Shown here: in pieces, positions 12,001-26,200 of the stretch | Numbering within the stretch: position 1 is the first letter of the stretch | How the letters are laid out: each line of letters opens with the position of its first letter | From: Rana temporaria | Taxonomy: Eukaryota > Chordata > Amphibia > Anura > Ranidae | Length of the DNA: 64,000 nucleotides | Direction of reading: 5' to 3' | Assembly: GCF_905171775.1 (NCBI RefSeq) | Contig: NC_053490.1 | Location: 28,509,042-28,573,041, forward strand | Program-made: the position numbers and the translations under genes | The notes under the pieces: generated by a model | Database searches by the model: none | Told to the model about the DNA's origin: nothing | The model's input: only the letters and a program-made list of their open reading frames with translations

Positions 12001-15000
12001 AGCAAGGCACTTAAAACTACTAACAAAATATAAAATTATTTTCATACATAAAATATTGATGTACAAGAGATTGTAGCAAAAGGCAGAAGCCCTTTCACTT
12101 CTCAAAGAGTTTCATGCAATTCCTCCACTTCTTCAGGATAGAACAGTATCACACGCTACACAGTAAGTATATAGTTAGATAACTTAATTAGAAATATATA
12201 TAGCCAGATTCAGAGAGAGTTACGGCGGCGTATCAGTAGATACGCCGACGTAACTCTGAATCTGCGCCGTCGTAAATTTAAGCGTATTTTGGAAACCAGG
12301 TACGCTTAAATTAGGCTAAGATACGAGCGCCGTAAGTCTCCTACGCCGTCGTATCTTAGGGTGCAATATTTACACTGGCCGCTAGGTGGCGATTCCGTTG
12401 AGTTCGGCATAGAATATGCAAATGCCTAGATACGCCGATTCACGAACGTACGTGCGCCCGTCGCAGTAAAGATACGCCGTTTCCGTAAGAGATACGCCGC
12501 ATAAAGATAAAGCTGCCCCCTAGGTGGCGTAGCCAATGTTAAGTATGGCCGTCGTTCCCGCGTCGAAATTTGAAAATTTTACTTTGTTTGTGTAAGTCGT
12601 CCGTGAATGGGACTGGACGTAATTTACGTTCACGTCGAAACCAATACGTCCTTGCGGCGTACTTTGGAGCAATACACACTGGAATATGTACACGGACGGC
12701 GCATGCGCCGTTCGTAAAAAACTTCAATCACGTCGGGTCACCACCCATTTACATAAAACACACCCCCCTCATCCTCATTTGAATTAGGCGCGCTTACGCC
12801 GGCCCCATTTACGCTACGGCGCCGTAACTTAGGAGGCACTTACTTACGGCGGCGTAAATACGATACGCTACGCCGCCGTACCTGAATCTGGCTAATAGAC
12901 ATTTATAGTCAACTGTTAATATGAAAATGTGACATAATAAATAGTACATATGTTCCTTCTGCATGACATACTTAAAAAATTCTCATGCAATAGTCCATAT
13001 ATGTGCGGAAGCCCAGATTATGATAAGCACCCTGCCCACAGACCCCCACAACCAATGGCCAGGGTTGTCGGGAAGATGCCCTTGTTCCCATCAACATGGG
13101 TACAAGGTGCTTTGGGGTGGGTCCTGCCCCAAAGCACCCACCCCACATGTTGAGGGAATGTGGCCTGGTGTGGTTCAGGATTGGGAGGGGGGAGCTCGCT
13201 CGCCCCCTCCCCATCCTGACCTGCGGGGTTGCATGCTCGGATAAGGGTCTGGTATGTTTTTTTATTTATGTTGGCATGGGGGATTTTCCTTAAAATCCAT
13301 ACTAGACCCAAGGGTCTGGTATGGTCTTGGAGGGTACCATATAAATAATACATTTACCAAACCTTTACAGTATACTGTATATAGCTGATACAAAAAATAA
13401 AAATAAATAGTGAATGGACACTTCTTGGTCTTTCAGCTATGACGGGGTCCCGTTCCTCATGCATGACAGCACTTTGAAGAGAACAACAAACGTCCAAGAG
13501 GTTTATCCCAACCTGACTAAGGCCAACGCCGCCATGTTGCCCTGGGACCTGTTGGAGACTCTTAATGCCGGGAAATGGTTCACACAGGTACTGTGACTCC
13601 TCACCTGTGCTACATTGGGACATGTCCTCAGTGTGTGTGCAGACATGCTGGATCGCCATTTTTCTGCATGCATGCCTGTTATCTTTGAGTTGTTGAAACA
13701 GTTTAGCACAATACAGTCAAAGGCTAAGGCCCCATTCACACCCGAGCTCATCGGAAGTGCAAAAACAATGCGTGTTTGGGTGCCACTTATTGTGAATGGC
13801 ACCCAAAACATGCTAAGAAATTGGATTTCAGTTCTTTCAATCATGGAGGCTCAGCATCACATGTGGGTATATAATGAAAATAGAGAGGTTTTATTTATAG
13901 AATATGTAATATTTCATCTTCCTGATATGTGCCTGCTGTACCATGTACTTGTATGAGAAAGTATCCTGTCCTCTTTGTATTGCTTCCTTGAAACCCCTGG
14001 TGTTCCTCTCAGCCCCTCTGCTTTCCTATTAAAAACTGACCACACTAGGCATGAGAGCACAGCTTGGTCAGTTCTCTGGCTGTACTAAGAACTCAGGCCC
14101 GGATTCACGTACATCGGCGTATCTTTGAGCGGGCGTAACGTATCCTATTTACGTTACGCCTCTGCAACTTAGACGGGCAAGTGCAGTATTCTCAAAGCAC
14201 TTGCTCCGTAAGTTGCGGCGGCGTAGCGTAAATAGGCCGGCGTAAGCCCGCCTAATTCAAATGTGGAAGATGTGGGCGTGTGTTATGTAAATGTTATGTG
14301 ACCCCACATAAATTACGCTTTTTACGAACGGCGCATGCGCCGTCCGTGGACATGTCCCAGTGTGCATTGCTCCAAAGTACGCCGCAAGGACGTATTGGTT
14401 TCGACGTGAACGTAAATTACGTCCAGCCCCATTCACGGACGACTTACGCAAACAGCGTAAAATTTTCAAAATTCGACGCGGGAACGACGTCCATACTTAA
14501 CATTGGTACGCCGCATGTACGCCTTATATAGAAGGGGTAACTTTACGCCGGGAAAAGCCTAACGTAAACGGCGTATCTGTACTGCGTTCGTGAATTCGCG
14601 TATCTAGCTGATTTACATATTTCTAGGCATAAATCAGCGTACACGCCCCTAGCGGCCAGCGTAAATATGCAGTTAAGATCCGACGGCGTAAGAGACTTAC
14701 GCCGGTCGGATCTAATACAAATCTATGCTTAACTGATTCTATGAATCAGGCGCATAGATACGACGGCTCAGACTCAGAGATACGACGGCGTATCTGGAGA
14801 TACGCCGTTGTATCTCCTTTGAGAATCTGGGCCCCAGTCTTGTCTCCTTCAATGATCAGACTTCTGCCGATATCCTTTGCATTCCCTGACTGTAAGGCCC
14901 CTGGGGAGGATGGCCTTCCCATGGAAATGTACAAACAATATGCAGAGGTATTACTGCCACAGTTGCTGAAGATATTTAATGCAGCGCAGGAACTAATTGC

Positions 15001-18000
15001 TTTACGTCCTTCTATGTCTAAGGCCAACATTGTCCTTATCCTTAAGCCGCGTACACACGACCGTTTTTCATGACGAGAAAAGTGCCATTTTTTTAATTGG
15101 TCATTAAAAACGATCGTGTGTAGGCTCCAGAGCATTTTTCGGAACGAGAAAAATGTCCGTTAAAAATTTAGAACCTGCTCTATTTTTTCTCGTCCTTTTT
15201 GACGTCTTCAAAAATGGTCGTGTGTACGCTTTAACGACGGAAAAAAATGTGCATGCTCAGAAGCAACAGATTGAAAAGCACGAAGACTGAAAAGCGCAAA
15301 TCGTCTCTCACCAAACTTTTACTAACACGCTGTAACACTAAGGCCCCTTTCAGACTGGGGCGGGAGCTGCGGTGGCGGTATAACGCCGCTAAAAATAGCG
15401 GTGCTATACCGCCGGAATTGCCGCGGGTATCAGCCGCTAGCGGTGCGGTATTAACCCCCGCTAGCGGCCGATAAAGAGTTAATACCGCCTGCAATGCGCC
15501 TCTATAGAGGCGCATTGCGGGCGGTATTGCCGCGGTTCCCATTGTTTTCAATGGGAAGGAGCGGTGAAGGAGCGGTATACATGCCGCTCCTCTAACCGCT
15601 CCAAAGATGCTGCTGACAGGAGATTTTTTTGTCTCCCGCCAGCGCATCGCCTCAGTGTGAAAGCCCTCGGGCTTTCACATTGAGTCTGCAGTGCAGGAGT
15701 TTTTCAGGCGGGATAGCAGCGCTATTTTTAGCGCTTTACCGCCTGAAAAACTCCTCAATGTGAAAGGGGCCTTAATCAGCAAAAGCAGCCCAAAGGGTGG
15801 CGCCATTAGAATGGAACTTCCCCTTTATAGTGCCGTCGTATGTTTTGTACGTCACCGCGCTTTGCTCAAGATTTTTTTTCACGATCGTGTGTATTCAAGG
15901 CAGGCTTGAGAGGAATCACGTCGAGAAAAACTTCTTTTTTTTTCCCATGACAATAAAAACGGCCGTGTGTACGCTTGTTAAAGACCCAGCGGGGCCAGGA
16001 TCCTATAGACCAGTGATGGTGAACCTTGGCACCCCAGATGTTTTAGAATTACATTTCCCATGATGCTCAACTACACTGCAGAGGGCTTGAGCATCATGGG
16101 AGATGTAGTTTCAAAACATTTGGGGTACCAAGGTTCACCATCACGGCTATAGACCCATTTTACTGTTACAAAGTAATATAAAACTTTTAGCCAAAACACT
16201 GACAATTAGGCTGAATGGGGTTATTGCATCTATTGTCCACTCCGATCAAGCCGGGGTTATGCCTAATAAATCCACTGCAGGTAATTTAGGAAGGCTGCTC
16301 CTTAACCACTTGCTTACTGGGCACTTAAACCCCCTTCCTGCCCAGACCAATTTTTAGCTTTCAGCGTTGTCACACTTTGAATGACAATTGCGCAGTCATA
16401 CAACGCTGTACCCAAATTTTTATATATTTTTTCCCCACAAACAGAACTTTCTTTTGGTATTTGATTACCTCAGGGTGTTTTATTTTTTTGTTAAAAAAAA
16501 TGAAACAAGTCCAAACATTTTGAAAAAAAAAAAAAATACAAAACTGTTTTATATTTTGTTATAACATTTTGCAAACAGGTAATTTTTCTCCTTCATTGAT
16601 GTACGCTTATGAGGCTGCACTGATTGACACTGATATGCTGCATTGATGGGCACTGATAAGGCGGCACTGGTGGGCACTGATGAGGCGGCACTGGTGGGCA
16701 CTAAGGTGGCACTGATGGGCAGCTCTAAAGGGCACTAATAGGTGGCATTGATAGGTGGCACTAATGGGCACTCATAGGTGATAGTGGTGGGCAGTGATGG
16801 GTGGCAGTGATGGGTACTTGTAGGTGACACTGATAGGCAGCACTGCTAGATGGCACTGATGAGGCATTAATTGGCACCACTGGTGGGCATTGATAGGTGG
16901 CACTCCTGGGCATTGATAGTTGGCACTAATTGGCGGCACTGATATACACTGGTGGGCACTGATATGCACTGTGTGGGCACTGGCAGGTGGTACTGGCAGG
17001 CGGTACTGGTTGACACAGACAGTGGAGTTGAGGCGGCTGTGCCTCTTCCTCTTTGGGACCAATGTCCCTTACCCAGAAGCTGGTGAATGGCTTTTTTTTT
17101 CTCCTCACGCTATTAGCGCAAGGAGAAAGAAAACGATCACGATCTTCTGTTTACATCACGTGATCAGCTGTCATTGGCTGACGGCTGATCACGTGGTAAG
17201 GGGACTCCGATCTGTGATCACCCGAGTCTCATTGACTCTGTGATCACAGCGCGCGCTACGCGTGTGAAAAGGGGGCAGGCGGGGAGCGTGCAAAGGGGAG
17301 GAAGTCTTTTGACGGCCTCCTGGAAAAGTAGGTCCGCGCTGTGACCGTCATTAGGCTATAGCGCTAATGGGAACAGGTTAACATGCAACCCCTAGCTGAT
17401 AATGTTGGTCATGGGGCCCCACTTTCACTGGATGCTATGAAAGCATTTGGTAGCATTGAGTGGGTATATCTATGGGAGGTCCTTAAAAGATTTGGCTTTG
17501 GGGGGGACATAGATTTCCTGGGATCGTTTATTGTATTGCCCCCTACAGGCAGCCATCAGGGACATGACGGCATCCGGTATGCTGTCCCACACTTTCACTT
17601 TGGGAAGGGGCTCAAGGCACGGGTATCCGCTGTCACACTTGTTTGCCCTGACCATAGAACCCCTGGCAATTAGGATCAGAGATAACCTGTTCATCATTGG
17701 TTTCTGCTATGGCAATAGGCAGGAAAAAGTGATGTTGTATGCAGATGACACAATGATTATGCTTGGAGACATGGATGAAAGGGGTGGGCCAGGGACAGTG
17801 AGGCTGCGGAGGAATGCCTAGATGATGCTGGATGTCCTCCAGCTAGGAAATGGGCCCTACCTGACTTGCTGCGGCTTCTAAGGCATATTGAAGCTCACAA
17901 TGTGCAGTGAAATCAGAGTAAGTAACTTCAGTACAGCAGAGGAACCTGTATAACTGTACAAGACTGAAGGGAGAGATATAGGGCCAGATTCACATAGCAC

Positions 18001-20173
18001 TGCGGCGGCGTAACTTATCGTAGATACGTTACACCGCCGCAAGTTTTCATCGCAAGTGCCTGATTCACAGAGCACTTGCGATGAAAACTACGCCGGCGGC
18101 CTCCGGCGCAAGGCGGGTCAATTCAAATGGGCGTGTGCCATTTAAATTAGGCGCGCTCCCGCGCAGGACCTACTGCGCATGCTCCGTTTCGCAAATCCCG
18201 TCGTGCTTTGCGCGCCGTGACGTTATTTTTTTGAACGGCGACGCGTGTAGTGTACTTCCGTATTCCCGGACGTGTTACGCAAACGACGTTCATTTTTAAA
18301 TTTCAACGCGGGAACGACGGCCATACTTTAGACAGCAATACGATTGCTGACTAAAGTTAGGGCACCTAAAACGATGACTAACTTTGCGACGGGAAACTAG
18401 ACTAGCGGGCGACGTGGCGAACGCGAAAATCCGTTGGGGATCCGCCGTAACTGCTAATTTGCATACCCAACGCTGGTTTACGACGCAAACTCCACCCAGC
18501 GGCGGCCGCGGTACTGCATCCTAAGATCCGACAGTGTAAAACTATTACACCTGTCGGATCTTATGGATATCTATGCGTAACTGATTCTATGAATCAGCCG
18601 CATAGATAGAAACAGAGATACGCCGTCGTATCTCTTTGGTGAATCTGGCCCGGAGTTCCACTTTAGGGTTTAAAAGAAGAAGTTCTGCAAATAAATAATC
18701 CTAGGATCCCCTCTTGCATCCCAAGTGCTCCAAATCCCTGGGCACTCCACGGTGACCAGCTGTGTCTAGAGAAAAGCTAATGCACGGCACATATACAGCC
18801 AATAATTATCCAGCCATTTCTCTGTACAGCGGAGGAAAATTGCCAGTAGGGATGGGAGGGGAGCGCCTGTGGCGAAAATTTCCACTAATTGCACAATGCG
18901 GCAAAATTATCATGACAAAAAAATAAATAAGCGGACATTGTGATTTGTTGGTAAACAAAGGCGACACAATCACACACAGAGTGATAAAAGCATCAAATAA
19001 TAAGATACACAGGCACAAAATATATTCACTGCACTTTTCTTTGTGTTTTTTTACTTTTATTTTGTATTTTGTTGTTTGAAGATATTTCACAGTAAGAAAA
19101 AAAAAATATGAATGCATTTGTGTTTTTTTTTTTCTTAATTTTTGTGTTTAACCACTTGCTTACTGGGCACATATACCCCCCTCCTGACCAGGTGAAATTT
19201 CAGCTTCCGGCACTGCGTCGCTTTAACTGACAATTGCGCGGTCGTGCGACGTGGCTCCCAAACAAAATTGACGTCCTTTTTTCCCCACAAGTAGAGCTTT
19301 CTTTTGGTGCTATTTGATCACATCTGCGGTTTTTATTTTTTGCGCTATAAACAAAAAAGAGCGTCAATTTTGAGAAAAAATACAATATTTTTTACTTGTT
19401 GCTATAATAAATAGCCCAATTTAAAAAAAATAAAATGTTCTCAGTCTAGGCCGATACGTATTCTTCTACATATTTTTAGTAAAAAAAAAAAAAAAAATCG
19501 CAATAAGCGACTGGTTTGCGCAAAAGTTATAGCGCCTACAAAATAGGGGACAGAATTATTATTTTTTATTATTTATTTTTTTACTAGTAATGGCGGCGAT
19601 CTGCGATTTTTATTGGGACGGCGACATTATGGCGGACACATGGGACACATTTTTGGCACTATTCACATTTATACTGCGATCAGTGCTATAAATATGCACT
19701 AATTACTGTCAAAATGTGACTGGCATTGAAGAGGTTAACACTAGGGGGTGAGGGAGGGGTTAAATGTGTACCCTGCCTAGTGTTACTAACTGTGGGGGAG
19801 GGGACTGACTGGGGGAGGTGACCGATCTGTGTCCCTATGTACAAGAGACACAGATCCGTCTCCTGTCTCCCTGACAGCACGCTGTCATTGTGAGAGCCGG
19901 CAATGAGAAATGATCTCATATGTTTACATATGAGATCATCTCTCATTGGCTGCACAGATCGCGCTGTAAATAGCCGCTGTGATTGGCTATTTACCGCGAT
20001 CTGTGTTTGGCTGTGTCCAAGGGACACAGCCAGCACAGCAGTTCCCCGCTGCACGCTCGGGAACGCGCGCGGGGAACGAGGAAAGGGGCGGCCATAAAAA
20101 CACAGCCTCCCAGAGAAGTAGAGCCACCCTGCGGCCGTATATAGTCGTACGGCCGTCGGGAAGTGGTTAATAA

Positions 20174-20210
<37 letters not shown>

Positions 20211-23200
20211 TACATAAAAAAAAGAAACAAAAACACACACTTTTATACTATAGAATTTTACTTATATGGGACTTTAAATATGCCTCCAATAGTCAACAAA
20301 CATGAGTTAAAATTAGGGTTGTCCCGATACCACTTTTTTAGGACTGAGTACAAGTACCGATACTTTTTTTCAAGTAGTCGCCGATACCGAATACCGATAC
20401 TTTTTTTAAATGTGTCCCCAAATGCAGCCATGTCCCCCCACATATTGCAGCCATGTATCCCCCCATGCAGTCATGTATCCCCCCCATCCAGCCATGTCTC
20501 CCCCCCATCCAGCCATGTCTCCCCCCCATCCAGCCATGTCTCCCCCCATCCATTCATGTCTCCCCCATCCAGCCATGTCTCCCCCCATCCAGCCATGTCT
20601 CCCCCCATCCAGCCATGTATCCCCCCATGCAGCCATGTATCCCCCCATGCAGCCATGTATCCCCCCATGCAGTCATGTATCCCCCCATGCAGTCATGTAT
20701 CCCCCATGCAGCCATGTATCCCCCCCATGCAGCCATGTATCCCCCCCATGCAGCCATGTCTCCCCCCCATCCAGCCATGTCTCCCCCCCATCCAGCCACG
20801 TCTCCCCCCATGCAGCCATCGTCTCCCCCCATGCAGCCATCGTCTCCCCCCATCCAGCCATCGTCTCCCCCCATCCAGCCATGTCTCCCCCCATCCAGCC
20901 ATCGTCTCCCCCCATCCAGCCATCGTCTGCCCCCATCCAGCCATCGTCTCCCCCCATCCAGCCATCGTCTCCCCCCATGCAGCCATCGTCTCCCCCCATG
21001 CAGCCATCGTCTCCCCCCATGCAGCCATCGTCTCCCCCCATGCAGCCATCGTCTCCCCCCATGCAGCCATCGTCTGCCCCCATGCAGCCATCGTCTCCCC
21101 CCATGCAGCCATCGTCTCCCCCCATGCAGCCATGTTCCACTTACCTGCATCCCCGCTGCCGCCGACTGTGTAATACGCCGGGAACGTTACAGCTTTGAAT
21201 CGCTGTAATGATTGGCCCCGCGCTGCGTATAGACACTCCCCCTTGCTCGGGATTGGACAGTTCACCCGAGCAAGGGGTATTCTATTTGTGTATCGGGGCG
21301 GGGTATCGGCGTCTGAGTACCGCCGAAAAAAATCGGAATCGGTATCGGGACAACCCTAGCTAAAATATACCCGTATTTATCGGCATATAACACGAAAGAA
21401 AAACTTACTTATTTACAAAAAAGTTAACAGAAAAAAATAAAAACTTTATTTTTTTTCAAAATTTTTAGTCTTTTTTTAGTTGTTGCGCAAAAAAAAATCG
21501 CAGAGGTGATCAAATACCACCAAAAGAAAGCTCTATTTGTGGGGAAAAAAGGACGCCAATTTTGTTTGGGTACAGTGTAGCATGACCGCGCAATTGCCAT
21601 TCAAAGTGCGACAGCGCTGAAAGCTGAAAATTGGCTTGGGCGGGAAGGTGTGTAAGTGCCTGGTATGGAAGTGGTTAAAGTCCTAAAGGATGATGCCTTC
21701 TATGATAAAGTGATATCTGATTGTAACACTCATCCTTCGGGATATGTTTGTATTGTGTTCACACTCTTATAGAGTCCCTTTACATTTTTACTGGTTTTCA
21801 ACCTTTTCTTTCTTATTGTGAAAAAATTGTCAACAAAATACACACAAAAAACAACAACAACTCAGTAGCCGTTTAAAGTGCATTGAACCCTTTAAACACT
21901 TAAGCCCCGGACCATTTGGCTGTCCAAAGACCAGAGCACTTTTTGCGATTCGCCACTGCGTCGCTTTAACTGACAATTGCACGGTCGTGCGACGTGGCTC
22001 CCAAACAAAATTGATGTCCTTTTTTCCCCACAAATAGAGCTTTCTTTTGGTGGTATTTGATCACCTCTGCGATTTTTATATATTGCGTTATAAACAAAAA
22101 TAGAGCGACAATTTAGAAAAAAAAGCAATAGTTTGTACTTTTTGCTATAATAAATATCCCCATTTAAAAAAATAAATCAGTTTAGGCCGATATGTATTCT
22201 TCTACATATTTTTGGTAAAAAAAAAATCTCTATAAGCTTATATTGATTGGTTTGCAAAAAAGTTATAGGGCCAGATTCTTAAAGGGCTTACGACGGCGCA
22301 ACGCCATTTGCGCCGTCGTAAGTCCTAATCTGGCCCATCGTATCTAGGCGACTGATTCTTAGAATCAGTTACGCATAGATATCCATTAGATCTGACAGGC
22401 GTAAGGCTCTTACGCTGTCAGATCTTAGATGCATTTTTTTTCCCGCCGCCTATGCAAATTAGCTATTTACGCGAGATTCCCGAACGTACGCGCGGTCGAT
22501 GCAGTGAATTTATGACGTTTCCGTAGCATTTGCGACGCATAAAGTTGCCCCTGCTATATGAGGGGCAACCAATGTTAAGTATGGCCGTCGTTCCCGCGTC
22601 AAAATTTAAAAATGTACGTCGTTTGCATAAGTCGTCCGTGAATGGCGCTGGACGCCATTTACGTTAACGTTGAAACCAATGACGTCCTTGCGACGTCATT
22701 TAGCTCAATGCACGTCGGGAAATTTTAGGGACGGTGCATGCGCAGTACGATCGGCGCGGGAACGCGCCTAATTTAAATGATCCATGCCCCCTACCTGGAT
22801 CATTTGAATTAGGCGGGCTTGCGCCGGAGAATTTACGCTACGCCGCCGCAACTTTACAGGCAAGTGCTTTGTGAATCAAGCACTTGCCCGTAAAACTTGT
22901 GGCCGCGTAACGTAAACGAGATACGTTACGGCCGCATATACGAGAATCTGGCCCATAGAGTCTACAAAATAGGGGATAGTTTTATGGCATTTTTATTATT
23001 ATTTTCTTTACTAGTAATGGCAGCGATCTGAGATTTTTAGCGTGACTGCGACATTATGGCAGACACATTGGACACTTTTGACACATTTTTGGGACCATTG
23101 TCATTTTTACAGCAATCAGTGCTATAAACATGCACTGGTTACTGTAAAAATTACACTGGCAGTGAAGAGGTTAACCACTAGGGGGCACTGCAGGAGTTAA

Positions 23201-26200
23201 GTGTGTCCTAGGGAGTGATTCTAACTGTTAGGGGGAGGATCAACCAGTGACACGACAGCGATCACTGTTCCAGATCACAGGGAACAGTAGATCCCTGACG
23301 TGTCACTAGGCAGAACAGGGGAATGCCTTGTTTACAAAGGCATCCCCCTGTTCTGCCTTTGCCGACCACAATAGCCCGCCGCCCGTGAACATCGAGTTCC
23401 CGGGACTCACGAGGCACGCTGGGCGGCAAATTTAAAGGGACATACAGGTACACCCATTTGCCTGCCTGTGCCATTGTTTCAACTTACATCGTCGTGCGGC
23501 AGTCGGCAATCGGTTAAAACCTCCTTAATTTTGCCTACCCTATTAACCACTTCCATATAGGGCACTTATACACCTTCCTGCCCAGACCAATTTTCAGCTT
23601 TCAGCGCTGTTGCACTTTGAATGACAATTGCACAGTCATGCTACACTGTACCCAAACAAGTTTTTTAGCATTTTGTTCCCACAAATAGAGCTTTCTTTTG
23701 GTGGTATTTGATCACCTCTGCGATTTTCTTCAAAAAAATAATTAAAAAGACCAAAAATTTTGAAAAACAAATGTTTTTTTTTTTTCAGTTACAAAATGTT
23801 GTAAGTAAGTACGTTTTATCCTTCACTGATGGGCACTGATGGGGCTGCACTGACGGGCACTGATGAGGTGGCACTGATGAGGTGGCATTGATGGGCACTG
23901 ATAGGTGGCACTGATATGCAACACGGATGGGCACTGATTGGCACTGATAGGTGTCACGAATGTACTGTAATAAATTGTAATGATGGATGCCAATCAGTGC
24001 CAAACAATAATGCCTGCCAATTAGTGATGCCCATTGTGGGCACTGATTGGCATCCATTGTGGGCACTGATTGGCATCCCTGTGGTCTAGGGTGGCATACC
24101 TGGTGGTGGGTATCCCTGGTGGTCTGGTGGCATCCCTGGTGGTCTAGTGTGGGCATCCTCGGGGGGGGGGGGTTGCGCTGATAATCGATCAGCACAAACC
24201 CCCCTGTCAGTGGAGCAGCCGATCGGCTCTCCTCTCCTCGCGTCTGACAGACGCGAGTGAGGAAGAGCCGATAACCGACTCTTCTTGTTTACATCGTGAT
24301 AAGCCGTGATTGGACACGGCTGATCACATGGTAAAGAGTCTCCGTCAGAGACCCTTTACCTAGATCGGTGTTGCGGGGTGTCAGACTGACACACCGCAAC
24401 AACGATCACCGCGATACGCGCCCCCGGGGAGCGGCTCAATATCCTGAAGACGTCGGGTCAGGATATTGAAACCACTTTGCCGCCGTCATTTTGTAATAGG
24501 GCGGGCGGCAAGTGGTTAACTGCAATGTTTTTTTCCAAAATGGCAAAATTTGGGCCAAAACAAAGAAAATTTCACCAAAAATTTGACAAAATAAAAATGG
24601 TCAATGGTCTGAATCTCTTATTGCCAGGTATCATTGGGTTACTCTGTTTGGCCTTTGGTTAACACATAGGTGTCCAACCTGTGGCCCTCCAGCTGTTGCA
24701 AAATGACAAGTCCCGTCATGCCTCTGCTTTTGGGAACCATGCTTGCAACTGTTAGCCTTGCAATGCTCCAAGGGACTAGCCTTGCAATGCCTCATGGGAC
24801 TTTTAGTTCGGCAACACCCAGAGGGCCGCAGGTTGGACACCTATGGGTTAACACAAAGCAAAACCTCACTGAGTGGCGGTGAGGCCCCAATGGTTCACGT
24901 GCATGGTTGTGGTGCAGTTATGGACCTTCCAGGTACTAATTGTAGCTCTGATTGTAAGTAGTAGCTTTCTTAATTGTGCGTTTTTGTTTAGGGTATAGCG
25001 ACCTCCTAATTCATTGAATGATTTGTTCTCCAGAAACCACCGTTTTCCTCCATGGATCCTCTTTCTGATGAGGACCAGCAGACCGCCAGGAACCAGTCCA
25101 TCCCTAAGCTGAGTGACTACCTGAAGCTTGCAGAACGTGCCAATAAGACAGTGCTCTTTGACCTGTACCGCCCCCCGAAGGATCACCCCTACAGGGATTC
25201 CTGGATTAATCGCACGCTGGACGTTATTATCAATGAGACTACTATTGATCCCAAGCTGGTAGGAAATATCATGAGAAGCAATCAGAACTCCACGTTGAAT
25301 AAAGTCATGATGTACCTATAATATATTGTATATATGTGTATGTGTGTACAGTGGAACCTTGGATTACGAGCATAATACGATCCAGGAGAATGCTTGTAAT
25401 CTAAAGCACTCGCATAGCAAAGCGAGTTTCCCCATAGAAATCAATGGAAACAAAAATTATTTGTTCCACATTGACTTCTATAGCATGCAATATCGCATGT
25501 GGCCAGAGTTGGGGGGGGGGGGTGCAGTAGAGACTCAGAAATACTCAAACAGTTCAGCTGCATTCAGAAACCCTCGAAAACACTCAGGAACCAAGGGCCA
25601 GATTCACGTAGATCTGCGGCGGCGTAACGTATCGCATTTACGTTACGCCGCTGCAAGTTTTACGGGCAAGTGCATGATTCACAAAGCACTTGCCTGTAAA
25701 GTTGCGGCGGCGTAGCATAAATCCCCCCGGCGCAAGCCCACCTAATTCAAATGATCCGGGTAGGGGGCGTGGATCATTTAAATTAGGCGCATGCGCCGTC
25801 CCTAAGTTTTCCCGACGTGCATTGCGCTAAATGACGTCGCATTGACGTCATTGGTTTCGACGTGAACGTAAATGGCGTCCAGCCCCATTCACGGACGAGT
25901 TACGCAAACGACGTAAAATTTTCAAATTTCGACGCGGGAACGGCGGCCATACTTAACATTGGCTACGCCACCTAGGGGGCAGCTTTATCTTTACGCCGCG
26001 TATCTCTTGCGGAAACGGCGTAAATTTACTGCAACGGGCAAGCGTATGTTCGTGAATCGGCGTAACGACTCATTTGCATATTGTACGCCGACCGCAATGG
26101 AAGTGCCACCTAGCGGCCAGCGTAAATATTGCACCCTAAGATACGACGGCGCAGGCCGTCGTATCTTAGGCATGTTTAAGTGTATCTCAGTTTGAGAATA

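Larger units (their letters stand above)
14834..17815 (+). pseudogene. L1/Tx1-type LINE reverse transcriptase relic, split by three insertions
   Basis: Four pieces read in order: 14834-15045 (CKAPGEDGLPMEMYK, ANIVLILK), 15978-16010 (KDPAGPGSYRP), 16147-16301 (KLLAKTLTIRLNG, HSDQAGVMPN) and 17382-17815 (LSLDAMKAFGSIEWVYLW, MLSHTFTLGRGSR, LYADDTMIMLGDM). YADD is the reverse transcriptase catalytic box; PGEDGLP, SYRP and DQAG are earlier boxes of L1-type enzymes. The first joint restores LILKDPAGPG exactly across the 15046-15977 insertion. In-frame defects are present, so it is dead. Confidence 0.85.

Noticed and set aside
20163..21265. Long open frames on both strands (up to 336 residues, HVSPP-type repeats)
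   Set aside because: Produced by the C-rich minisatellite; several frames are open at once and there is no non-repeat coding sequence.
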